DNA of 64,000 nt from Mesobacillus jeotgali (GTDB lineage Bacteria > Bacillota > Bacilli > Bacillales > Cytobacillaceae). Each line of letters begins with the position of its first letter. The stretch's first letter is position 1. The notes beneath the pieces are model-generated. The model did no database searches, was not told where the DNA came from, and saw nothing but the letters and a program-made list of their open reading frames with translations. Shown here piece by piece: positions 49,207 to 56,920 of this stretch. Position numbers and translations under genes: made by a program. The stretch is from NCBI RefSeq assembly GCF_014856545.2, contig NZ_CP109811.1:4644001-4708000 (forward strand), written 5' to 3'.

Positions 49207-50009
49207 TCAATTCAGTACTTGCTGGGCTTCCCCCCTTTCAAGTAAATCCTCAGAGGCAGCCGCCGGAGTTAAATCATCATTAATCCTCCTGGCAGATGTA
49301 TAGACAGTCGCCATTTTTCCTCTCAAGTAGCCAACGACCTCAATGTTGAGGAAGCGGGCCAGCTGGATGGCCTGCTTTGTGGCCGCAGTACGCGAGCCAA
49401 TGACGGCAAAACCAAATTTAGCAGCTTTTGAGAGCATTTCATATGAAACCCTTCCAGTCGTCAAAAGGACGAGACGGTCAGGCTGCAAACGCTTTCGAAT
49501 TGCGTGGCCAATAATCTTGTCAACAGCATTATGCCTGCCGATATCTTCCCTGACTTCAATGCTACCATCTCGAGGATGATACAGGCACCGTGCATGCCGC
49601 CCGTTTCAAGGTATAGCGGCGAATTTTGCGCAAATTCCGCGCGTTTTTTCAACAAATATGTCATCGAATAGGTTTCATCGGAATTCACTTTATTGAACTT
49701 CTTGACATCCGTCATCGAAAAGAAGGTCACTCCCCGACCGCAGCCGGCTGTATAATGCTTCTTTTTCGAAAACATCTGCTCAGGATCAAAGGAATTGCAT
49801 AATGCTACATCCAATGTTCCGGTCTTTTCGTTGAATTGGACGCTGACAACGTCCTCCGGCCCATCAATCAAACCTTCTGAAAAAAGGTAGCCATAAACCC
49901 AGTCTTCCAAATCTTGATTTGTCAGCTGGAATACCGCAATCTCATACCCATTCAGCTTCAGGCTGATTGGATATTCTTCAGGACAGCCTTTCTTGATCAT
50001 GTTCTTCAC
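49207..50009 (-). pseudogene. fdhD: formate dehydrogenase sulfurtransferase FdhD, apparent single-base frameshift
   Basis: FdhD transfers sulfur from IscS to the molybdenum cofactor before its insertion into FDH. The N-terminal part reads EYPISLKLNGYEIAVF, GYLFSEGLID and the active-site region TAGCGRGVTFF, then ETGGMHGACIIL. The frame breaks near 49568-49574; one added base restores EDGSIEVREDIGRHNAVDKIIGHAIR and the rest to the stop at 49207 (LVLLTTGRVSYEML, EVVGYLRGKMATVYT). The active Cys is in the intact part. It is the first gene of the FDH block. Usual family length is about 260 residues, matched when repaired. Confidence 0.87.
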
Positions 50010-50134
50010 CCCTTATCTGGTACTTCATCCCCGGGCTCCGCTGCAACTATCGACTTCTTCCCTTCCATCATCGGTGTGATGGGATTGAAAGACTGTTATG
50101 AATCTTGCAAGCTATATTCGGTTCATTAAAGTTA

Positions 50135-50433
50135 GGCTCTGTTAAATTTGACTGTTGATTTTCGTTCCAGGCGCTTCGCTTTCCGCGGGGAAGAATTATG
50201 AAAAAGCCCAACTGCCGGCTTTTTCATAATTCTTCCTTGCAGTCGGGGAGCCTCCTCGGCGCTTCAAGCGCCTGCGGGGTCTCCCCATGACTTGCTCATC
50301 CCGCAGGACATTGATTGTGCTTCCTGCACCTGCCCACGCACGATGAAAATGCGTTAGCATTTTCGGAGGAGTCTTCTCGCCTTCCACTACAATCAACAGG
50401 ATGTAAAGATCAACATTGGGTTATAACAGAGCC
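50135..50433. mobile_element. 299-bp MITE-like element with GGCTCTGTTA terminal inverted repeats
   Basis: GGCTCTGTTA (50135-50144) and TAACAGAGCC (50424-50433) are perfect terminal inverted repeats, with a second inverted pair CTGTTGATT/AATCAACAG further in. Inside lie a perfect 19-bp inverted repeat GAAGAATTATGAAAAAGCC (50190-50208 with 50217-50235), a GGCGCTTCAAGCGCC palindrome and a GAAAATGC/GCATTTTC hairpin. AAAGTTA flanks the left end and recurs one base outside the right end, a possible target duplication. GGCTCT ends resemble ISL3-family termini. The element has no transposase. It lies upstream of fdhD. Confidence 0.8.
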
Positions 50434-50522
50434 AAAAGTTAAGAACCTTATATTAAAAAAACATTCCACTATGCAAAGAGGGTTAATACCCCTATGCCTT
50501 TAATGTACTGGAAATTACATGG

Positions 50523-50546
50523 TTGTAACCGTTTCAATTGTTACAA
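50523..50546. promoter_or_regulatory. inverted repeat, candidate operator between fdhD and pdxK
   Basis: TTGTAAC (50523-50529) and GTTACAA (50540-50546) are perfect arms with a 10-base spacer, in an AT-rich part of the 846-base gap between divergent fdhD and pdxK. The binding protein is unknown. Most of the remaining gap outside the MITE and the pdxK promoter shows nothing I recognise. Confidence 0.4.
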
Positions 50547-50738
50547 TAATATAGATGAAAATTGTCTATTTTTTAACAAACTCTTAAATTGAGATTTTTT
50601 ATTTACGAAAAATCCCTAGTGGGTCAATTTTCACATAGTCAACTGTAATTCAATTTATTTTCCCTCAGTAACATTCATCACGTCAAAGCACTAATGCCAC
50701 AAAATCGTCAAAAGTTAATTTTAACCAACTTAAAAAAG

Positions 50739-50782
50739 ATACCAATCCAATCCTTTGTCTAAATCTATAGAATTGGTATAAT
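50739..50782 (+). promoter_or_regulatory. pdxK promoter overlapped by an inverted repeat
   Basis: TTGTCT (50755-50760) and TATAAT (50777-50782) are 16 bp apart. Perfect 8-bp arms ATACCAAT (50739-50746) and ATTGGTAT (50772-50779) bracket the -35 region and overlap the -10 box, which suggests an operator. Confidence 0.62.
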
Positions 50783-50855
50783 CATAAGAAAGTGATGAAG
50801 GTGACTTGTCTTGTTCTAATGAGCAGTCACCATTCTTAAAATGGAGGTAGTATAG

Positions 50856-51680
50856 ATGAGTTTGAAAAAGGTGTTAACAATCGCGGGTTCCGATACAAGC
50901 GGCGGCGCTGGCATCCAGGCTGACCTTAAAACCTTTCAGGAGCTGGGCGTATATGGAATGACCGCTCTTACCACGATTGTGACAATGGATCCTAAAAATC
51001 ACTGGCATCATGAAGTTTTCCCACAGCCAGTTGAGCTTGTCGAAAAGCAGCTTGAAACGGTTCTTTCCGTTGGAATAGATGCAATGAAGACAGGTATGCT
51101 CGGAACAGTCGAGATCATCGAGCTATCTGCACGTAAAATCGATGAGCATAAATTGGACAGGGTAGTCATCGACCCTGTAATGGTATGTAAAGGGGAAGAC
51201 GAGGTTCTCATGCCTGAAAACACAGATGCAATGAGAGAATTGCTTCTGCCAAGAGCAACAGTTGTCACTCCGAACCTGTTTGAAGCATGGCAACTCGCTC
51301 AAACCGGGCCAATCCGTACAATAGATGACATGAAGGAAGCAGCGGTAAGAATCCATGATCTAGGCGCGAAGAACGTTATGATTAAAGGTGGAAACAAGCT
51401 GAACCACGAAAAAGCAGTGGACCTTCTATATGATGGAAAAGATTTCACTCTTTTCGAATCCGAAAAGGTCGAAACAAGCTTCACACATGGTGCAGGCTGC
51501 ACATTCGCTTCCGCGATCACTGCACAGCTGGCAAAAGGCAAAACAGTACCTGAAGCATTGGAAGTGGCGAAGGGATTCATCACCGAAGCCATCAAGCACG
51601 GCTTCAGGCTGAATGAATATGTAGGCCCAACCGCACACCTCGCGTACAACAAGTACGCAGGCGGCAATCGCGGGGAATAA
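50856..51680 (+). CDS. pdxK: pyridoxine/hydroxymethylpyrimidine kinase
   Basis: This ribokinase-like enzyme phosphorylates pyridoxal/pyridoxine in B. subtilis (gene once named thiD). The 274 residues contain LTIAGSDTSGGAGIQADLKTFQ, GMTALTTIVTMDP, DAMKTGMLGT, IDPVMVCKG, VTPNLFEA and the anion-hole motif FTHGAGCTFASAI. The sequence is close to B. subtilis PdxK and occupies the same neighbourhood near ung. Strict assignment between PdxK and ThiD activity is inferred. Confidence 0.9.
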   Translation: MSLKKVLTIAGSDTSGGAGIQADLKTFQELGVYGMTALTTIVTMDPKNHWHHEVFPQPVELVEKQLETVLSVGIDAMKTGMLGTVEIIELSARKIDEHKLDRVVIDPVMVCKGEDEVLMPENTDAMRELLLPRATVVTPNLFEAWQLAQTGPIRTIDDMKEAAVRIHDLGAKNVMIKGGNKLNHEKAVDLLYDGKDFTLFESEKVETSFTHGAGCTFASAITAQLAKGKTVPEALEVAKGFITEAIKHGFRLNEYVGPTAHLAYNKYAGGNRGE

Positions 51681-51690
51681 AAGGCAAAAC

Positions 51691-51747
51691 AAAAAGAGGC
51701 TGCCTCCAAAGCTCATTATTTTGAGCTTTCGGCAGCCTCTTTTTTCT
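51691..51747 (+). terminator. terminator after pdxK
   Basis: AAAAAGAGGCTGCC pairs with GGCAGCCTCTTTTT, with an inner AAAGCTCA/TTGAGCTTT stem, and is followed by T's. Confidence 0.95.
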
Positions 51748-51799
51748 GTTACTGAATGATATAGACATTAAACGGCATGCTTTTGTGCGATAGAGTCTT

Positions 51800-52052
51800 T
51801 CTAATGGACACTTTTCCGGGAATTCCTCATGCGTTTGTCCGATAGAGACCTTCTAATGGACACTTTTCCGGGAATCCCTCATGCGTTTGTCCGATAGAGA
51901 CCTTCTAATGGACACTTTTCTCGCAAACCTTCATGAATTTGTCCGATAGAGACCTTCTAACGGACACTTTTCTGGGAATCCCTCATACTTTTGTCCGATA
52001 GAGACCTTCTAACGGACACTTTTCTGGGAATCCTCATACTTTTGTCCGATAG
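51800..52052. repeat. array D: exact 52-bp-period intergenic tandem repeat, 5 units
   Basis: GGACACTTTTC begins at 51806, 51858, 51910, 51962 and 52014, an exact 52-bp step. Each unit has GGACA and TGTCC as inverted arms spanning 35-37 bp, with CGATAGAGACCTTCTAA as linker. The arms and the words CTTCTA and TAGAG are shared with array C, while the centre of the unit differs. The array lies between converging pdxK and the DUF2512 gene, beyond the pdxK terminator. Confidence 0.96.
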
Positions 52053-52055
52053 TTA

Positions 52056-52412
52056 CTATATCTTCCGATTAATACGAAGAACCCGATCTGCCATATAACT
52101 GTGGAAGAACCATTCACCAGAAGCGATCAATACGGAAGCAAATAGAGCAGCGAAAACAATACCATTACTTTGCTCGAACAACATCAACCCAAGTCCCCAT
52201 ATCACGAAAAATGAAAGGGCCAGGTCGGATAAAGAGGCGGTAAGATTGCTTGTTTTCGGAAGAATAAACAAGTCACCGGCAAGATAGGAAATCGCTCCAA
52301 GAACGAGCGTAATGACGAGAATATCTCCGATCCCAGCAAAACTCCCTATTAATAGAAGAAGAACTGCAAATGTCATGATGCCTTTTATCAATAATGCCTT
52401 TGCATGGTTCAT
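52056..52412 (-). CDS. DUF2512 (YndM-like) membrane protein
   Basis: A 118-residue protein with four hydrophobic helices and a C-terminal segment rich in Arg, typical of DUF2512/YndM proteins of spore formers. Function is unknown. Its stop codon is only a few bases from the last unit of array D. Confidence 0.78.
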   Translation of the reverse strand: MNHAKALLIKGIMTFAVLLLLIGSFAGIGDILVITLVLGAISYLAGDLFILPKTSNLTASLSDLALSFFVIWGLGLMLFEQSNGIVFAALFASVLIASGEWFFHSYMADRVLRINRKI

Positions 52413-52632
52413 AAGCTCCCTCCTTTTCCTTCACTATTTCCATTTGCTTTCCTGATTAAACACTTTATGTAAAACTCGCTTACATGCTCACTGTTTTTGT
52501 ATATTTCCAATTAAAATAGGTAATTTTCATTTTTGATTAGATAAATCATGGGCCTTCCTCAATAATCTTCTAAGCGTACATTTCGCTTTTAAAAGTATTT
52601 TTTAGTAATATAGGTATTATTGATTTTTATAA

Positions 52633-52754
52633 GAAAAGTGCAAGCGCCTTGGTCAACCCCGACAAGCGCTGGAGGGCCGACCAGTGAAGTCGTTCTTTGA
52701 CTTCATTGGGCGGACCGAAGCGACTCGAGGGGTTAGGCGCTGGAACTGGACATT
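52633..52754. repeat. dispersed 120-bp intergenic repeat, full copy
   Basis: The block begins AAAAGTGCAAGCGCCTTGG, contains CCGACAAGCGCTGGAGGGCC and the hairpin TGAAGTC...GACTTCA, and ends GGTTAGGCGCTGGAACTGGACA. It is very similar to the copies at 38.5 kb. It occupies the 408-base gap between DUF2512 and yojF. Nothing else was recognised in that gap. Confidence 0.88.
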
Positions 52755-52820
52755 CATAGAAGGCCATTCATTCGGCTATTATAAACTGAAAACTTCTAAG
52801 CCCAGGAAGGAGGAACAAAG

Positions 52821-53168
52821 ATGGATCCGGTGATTATATCCGAAGTCCAGGAAGCCCTGGACCGTTTTAAAGACAAAGAAGTCTATATCCATTTAGAAAC
52901 AACAAATGGAGCATACGCATCCCACAACAACGAATCATTCTTCTCATCAGGCGCTTATATCCGCAATGCGAAGGTAACCTATGAACGCGCGAAGATAACT
53001 GGTGAAGGCCCTTATCGGACTGGTTTGAAAATACCTTTTGGCTGGGTTTATGCTGAAGGAATCACACACTTCGAAATTGATGACAAAGGAAGGCTGCTGC
53101 TTGCCGGCCATGATTTTAACGGAAAGCTTGCCGTCGCCCTTGAAATAAGTGAAACACCGTTCGAATAA
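52821..53168 (+). CDS. yojF: YojF family protein
   Basis: A 115-residue protein of the DUF1806/YojF family, mostly beta-strand, whose gene is regularly paired with bshB2. Function is unknown, but the pairing suggests a role alongside bacillithiol synthesis. AAGGAGG precedes the ATG. Confidence 0.85.
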   Translation: MDPVIISEVQEALDRFKDKEVYIHLETTNGAYASHNNESFFSSGAYIRNAKVTYERAKITGEGPYRTGLKIPFGWVYAEGITHFEIDDKGRLLLAGHDFNGKLAVALEISETPFE

Positions 53169-53203
53169 GTTATTTGGACTTGGCTGAAAGGAGAGATTTT
53201 ACG

Positions 53204-53872
53204 ATGGAAAAAGAAAGGCATGTTCTTGTCGTGTTCCCTCATCCTGATGATGAGGCATTCGGTGTTTCCGGAACAATCGCATCCCATATAAACATGGGAA
53301 CGCCTGTCACATATGCCTGTTTGACACTTGGCCAGATGGGGCGGAATATGGGGAATCCCCCGTTCGCAAACCGGGAAACCCTTCCTGCTATACGGAAAAA
53401 GGAATTAAAGGACGCTGCGCGCGCGATGGGAATCAATGATTTGCGCATGCTCGGGTTCCGTGACAAGACGGTCGAGTTCGAGGATGAAAATATGCTGACC
53501 AACCTGATGTCTTCATTGATCACCGAATTGAATCCTTCGCTTGTCATCACCTTCTACCCCGGCTACTCCGTCCACCCGGACCACGAGGCAACCGGTGCAG
53601 CTGTGGTGCGAGCAGTTGAAAAAATTCCTGAAGCAGACAGGCCGAAGCTCCATTGCGTAGCGTTCTCACGAAACTGTGTCGAAGAGCTTGGCGAGCCGGA
53701 TATCGTTTATGATATAAGTGCTGTCGCAGACATCAAGCTTGATGCAATCCGTGCACACCGCTCCCAGACTGAGCTGATGCTGGAAGAAATGGCTGATAAA
53801 CTGAAGGAAAAAGATCCAAAAACATTGGCGTGGCTCAACAATGAACGCTTCTGGACCTATAAGTTCTCATGA
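53204..53872 (+). CDS. bshB2: bacillithiol biosynthesis deacetylase BshB2
   Basis: This zinc enzyme removes the acetyl group from N-acetylglucosaminyl-malate in bacillithiol synthesis. The 222-residue PIG-L/LmbE-type protein starts with VVFPHPDDEAFGVSGT (zinc ligands His13, Asp16) and has FYPGYSVHPDHEATG as a further metal site. The ATG at 53204 is supported by AAAGGAGAG; the longer frame to 53174 is not. Confidence 0.92.
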   Translation: MEKERHVLVVFPHPDDEAFGVSGTIASHINMGTPVTYACLTLGQMGRNMGNPPFANRETLPAIRKKELKDAARAMGINDLRMLGFRDKTVEFEDENMLTNLMSSLITELNPSLVITFYPGYSVHPDHEATGAAVVRAVEKIPEADRPKLHCVAFSRNCVEELGEPDIVYDISAVADIKLDAIRAHRSQTELMLEEMADKLKEKDPKTLAWLNNERFWTYKFS

Positions 53873-53874
53873 TT

Positions 53875-53902
53875 AAATCCACCTTATTAAGGTGGATTTT
53901 TC
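53875..53902 (+). terminator. terminator after bshB2
   Basis: AAATCCACCTT pairs with AAGGTGGATTT around ATT, followed by TT. Confidence 0.85.
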
Positions 53903-54236
53903 ACTTTCGTTCATAAACTCCCTCAATCATCAAGCCTTTTACGAATACAACCTTATCCTCCGGCTCCCCTTTAATCTTCCACACCGATTCCTTGAATCCG
54001 AGAAACTTGCTGTTATCGGTCTTGCCAATCAAGCGGTCAATTTCAAAGGTTTTCTCGCCATTCACATAATATTTTTGATACGTTTCATAGCCTCGATGGA
54101 ACTCTTTGTCTTTATGGACTATTACTCCGTCTGTTTTATTCATGTACACATCCAAATTCGCATCATAGAAATACAGGCCCGCTATCAGCAGAACCGGAAC
54201 AAGAATCAGCACCAGACGCTTCTTTTTAAAAAACAA
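53901..54236 (-). CDS. small membrane-anchored protein of unknown function
   Basis: A 111-residue protein with a single N-terminal hydrophobic anchor (about residues 8-24) after a Lys-rich start, and a polar extracytoplasmic domain rich in Lys, Tyr and Asp. I do not recognise the family. The TTG at 54236 has GGGGAAG about 9 bases upstream. It is monocistronic, between converging bshB2 and the divergent ABC transporter operon. Confidence 0.6.
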   Translation of the reverse strand: MFFKKKRLVLILVPVLLIAGLYFYDANLDVYMNKTDGVIVHKDKEFHRGYETYQKYYVNGEKTFEIDRLIGKTDNSKFLGFKESVWKIKGEPEDKVVFVKGLMIEGVYERK

Positions 54237-54344
54237 GAGATCACTTCCCCTATTTTAAAAATTTTCAGTTATCTCTACCTCGTATGATAGCACATAAACA
54301 TCGAATAAGATATTTGCATAATGATGTAGAATTATAGATTAATT

Positions 54345-54411
54345 TGTGAGTGATTACTCACTATACAAAATCAAATAATTGCGATATGATCTGAGTGAGT
54401 GATTACTCACT
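54345..54411 (+). promoter_or_regulatory. ABC transporter promoter flanked by two identical TetR-type operators
   Basis: GTGAGTGATTACTCAC occurs at 54346-54361 and again within AGTGAGT-GATT-ACTCACT at 54394-54411, with centres 49 bp apart. Between them a possible promoter TATACA (54362-54367), 17 bp, TATGAT (54385-54390) is visible. Palindromes of this type are typical TetR-family operators. The TetR gene closing this operon (56197-56856) is the obvious candidate. Confidence 0.82.
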
Positions 54412-54436
54412 TTTATAAAAGGATGGTGAAGGTCCT

Positions 54437-55159
54437 ATGATTGTATCAATCAAAAACGTAAGTAAAAGTTATGGCAAACATAAGGTTTTAGAGAATATCA
54501 ATCTAGAGATTGAGAGCGGAGAAATTTTTGGACTGCTTGGTCCCTCTGGAGCAGGAAAAACTACGCTTGTCCGGCAGCTCGTTGGGCTTGAAATGCCGAG
54601 TGAAGGTGAAAATTTTCTTTTCGGCGAAAAACTGCCTTCCTTAAAGCTTATTGAAAGGATTGGCTATATGGCCCAATCGGACGCACTTTACACTGAATTA
54701 TCTGCGAAAGAAAATCTTGAATTCTTTGCTTCCTTGTTCGGGCTCAAGGGCACGCACCGGAAAAAACGTATTTTAGAAGTATTGCAGCTTGTCGACTTGT
54801 CTGATCATCTAAACAAACTGGTAACCAATTATTCTGGCGGCATGAAGCGTCGTCTATCGCTCGCTTCCGCACTGCTTCATGAGCCAGAGCTGCTGATCCT
54901 CGATGAACCGACTGTCGGCATTGATCCTGTTCTGCGCCAGAGCATTTGGTCAGGTTTCTATGATTTAAAGGCAGAGGGAAAGACGCTGATCGTTACAACA
55001 CATGTCATGGACGAAGCCGAAAAATGCGACAGGCTTGGACTGATTCGAGATGGACGTCTGATCGCGGTCGGCACTCCTGCAGAATTGAAGGAAAAGACTG
55101 GGTCTGCCAGCGTTGAGGAAGCATTTTTAGCATACGGAGGTGTCCAGCATGAGAATTAG
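54437..55159 (+). CDS. ABC transporter ATP-binding protein (exporter type)
   Basis: A 240-residue ATPase with Walker A GPSGAGKTT (residues 35-43), Q-loop GYMAQSDALY, signature NYSGGMKRRLSLA, Walker B LLILDEPTVGIDP and the switch His in VTTHVMDEAEKCDR. It pairs with the downstream ABC-2 permease. This class exports drugs, lipids or peptides; the substrate is unknown. Confidence 0.92.
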   Translation: MIVSIKNVSKSYGKHKVLENINLEIESGEIFGLLGPSGAGKTTLVRQLVGLEMPSEGENFLFGEKLPSLKLIERIGYMAQSDALYTELSAKENLEFFASLFGLKGTHRKKRILEVLQLVDLSDHLNKLVTNYSGGMKRRLSLASALLHEPELLILDEPTVGIDPVLRQSIWSGFYDLKAEGKTLIVTTHVMDEAEKCDRLGLIRDGRLIAVGTPAELKEKTGSASVEEAFLAYGGVQHEN

Positions 55160-56174
55160 AGCTTTAGTGATCAGGATTATCCGGCAATTCCTAAGGGATA
55201 AAAGGACACTTGCAATGATGCTTGTCGCCCCGCTCCTGATCCTGACGATGCTCCACCTTGTTTTTAACGGTGAAAACTATGTTCCAAAGGTCGGTTTTGT
55301 GGATGCTCCTGCTGTTGTAATGGAGAAGCTGGACCTCGAGGATGCCACAGTGAAAGAATATGACTCTGCAAAAATAGCAAAAGAGGATGCTTTGGTACGA
55401 GAAATTGACGGGTATATCACCTTTAATGGCCCTATAATAGATAAAATCGTTTTAGAAGGAAGCGACCCAACAGTTAATGGTTCGGTTATTAAATGGATCC
55501 AGCAAGCAACGAAGCCATTGACGCCATCACAGGGAAATCTGGCTGTCGATTATCTTCATGGCTCAGATGATATGGGACAGTTCGATTATTTCGGACCGGT
55601 TCTATTAGGGTTCTTCGCTTTCTTTTTCGTCTTCATCATATCCGGAATCTCTTTTTTAAGAGAAAGAACAAGCGGTACACTGGAAAAATTGCTGGCGAGC
55701 CCACTGCGGAAATGGGAAATCGTCATTGGCTATGTCCTTGGCTTCGGAATCTTCACGATGCTGCAGGCGACGCTGATTGCCTGGTATGCCATCTATGTCC
55801 TTGGAATGCTGATGGAAGGTTCCTTTGTCTATGTGTTAGTGATCACTTTAATGCTGTCAATGACAGCACTGACGCTCGGTACACTTTTGTCCGCATTCGC
55901 AAACAATGAGTTCCAGATGATTCAGTTCATCCCGATCATCATCGTACCGCAGTTCTTCTTTTCCGGACTGATCAATCTCGATACGATTTCCGATTGGCTG
56001 AGCTGGCTGGGGCCAATTACGCCGCTCTATTATGCTGCCGAAGCACTGCGTGATATTATGGTAAGAGGATACGGATGGGATGCCATCTACGGAAATATGC
56101 TGATGCTGGCCGGATTTTCAGCACTGTTCATCTTCCTTAATATTTTGGCATTGCGGAAACACCGCGCAGTTTGA
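55149..56174 (+). CDS. ABC-2 type transporter permease
   Basis: A 341-residue membrane protein with one N-terminal helix, a large extracytoplasmic domain (about residues 45-150), then five helices including the FLRERTSGTLEKLLASPL motif of ABC-2 exporters. The ATG at 55149 has GGAGGTG upstream and overlaps the end of the ATPase gene by 11 bases, so they are coupled. Confidence 0.92.
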   Translation: MRIRALVIRIIRQFLRDKRTLAMMLVAPLLILTMLHLVFNGENYVPKVGFVDAPAVVMEKLDLEDATVKEYDSAKIAKEDALVREIDGYITFNGPIIDKIVLEGSDPTVNGSVIKWIQQATKPLTPSQGNLAVDYLHGSDDMGQFDYFGPVLLGFFAFFFVFIISGISFLRERTSGTLEKLLASPLRKWEIVIGYVLGFGIFTMLQATLIAWYAIYVLGMLMEGSFVYVLVITLMLSMTALTLGTLLSAFANNEFQMIQFIPIIIVPQFFFSGLINLDTISDWLSWLGPITPLYYAAEALRDIMVRGYGWDAIYGNMLMLAGFSALFIFLNILALRKHRAV

Positions 56175-56196
56175 CCACGGGCGAAAGGAGCAGCAC

Positions 56197-56856
56197 ATGA
56201 GTGACCAAGACTTAAACATTGATGAACTAATCGATGGCGAAGACCTGACCGAGAAGCAAAGGAAAATCATCATATCGGCGATTGAATCCTTTGCCGAAAA
56301 AGGGTTTTCCGCCACTTCAACCAGCGAAATCGCCAAAAAGGCAGGCGTTGCTGAAGGTACGATTTTTAGGCATTATAAAACGAAAAAGGATTTGCTGCTG
56401 GCAATTGTCGCTCCAGTAATGGCAAAGTTTGTGGCACCTTTTATCATAAAAGACTTGCAGAAGGTTCTTCATCAGGATTACGAGCATTTTGAAGATTTTC
56501 TTACTGCCATGCTTTTAAATCGCCGTGATTTCCTTGTTAAAAATCTTTCAACTGTTAAAATCCTGGTGCAGGAAATTCCGTTCCACCCTGAGTTAAAGGA
56601 ATTGTTCAAGGAGCATATCGCCCTAAAAGTATATGCTCAATTCATAAAGCTTGTTGAGTATTATCAGGCAAAAGGCCAGATCATGGATATTCCGGCCTAC
56701 AGCGTGTTTAGAATGACATTTTCAACAATTTTTGGCTATTTGATTGCACGATATATGATCCTGCCTGAAGCAGACTGGGATGATGAAGCAGAAACAGAGC
56801 GGACAATTCAATTCATCATGCATGGATTGGCAGGACCGAACAGCAGCAAAAAATAA
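56197..56856 (+). CDS. TetR family transcriptional regulator
   Basis: A 219-residue regulator with a short acidic N-terminal extension, a helix-turn-helix (ISAIESFAEKGFSATSTSEIAKKAG, GTIFRHYKTKKDLLLAI) and a ligand-binding domain. It is the third gene of the exporter operon and probably autorepresses it through the paired operators at 54346-54411. Confidence 0.9.
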   Translation: MSDQDLNIDELIDGEDLTEKQRKIIISAIESFAEKGFSATSTSEIAKKAGVAEGTIFRHYKTKKDLLLAIVAPVMAKFVAPFIIKDLQKVLHQDYEHFEDFLTAMLLNRRDFLVKNLSTVKILVQEIPFHPELKELFKEHIALKVYAQFIKLVEYYQAKGQIMDIPAYSVFRMTFSTIFGYLIARYMILPEADWDDEAETERTIQFIMHGLAGPNSSKK

Positions 56857-56881
56857 ACCGGGCTTGGGTGCCCGGTTTTTT
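56857..56881 (+). terminator. terminator after the TetR gene
   Basis: ACCGGGC pairs with GCCCGGT around TTGGGT, followed by TTTTT. Confidence 0.92.
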
Positions 56882-56920
56882 ATTGTGGAGACTGGAAAAA
56901 ATCATCGATAATTTCCAATT

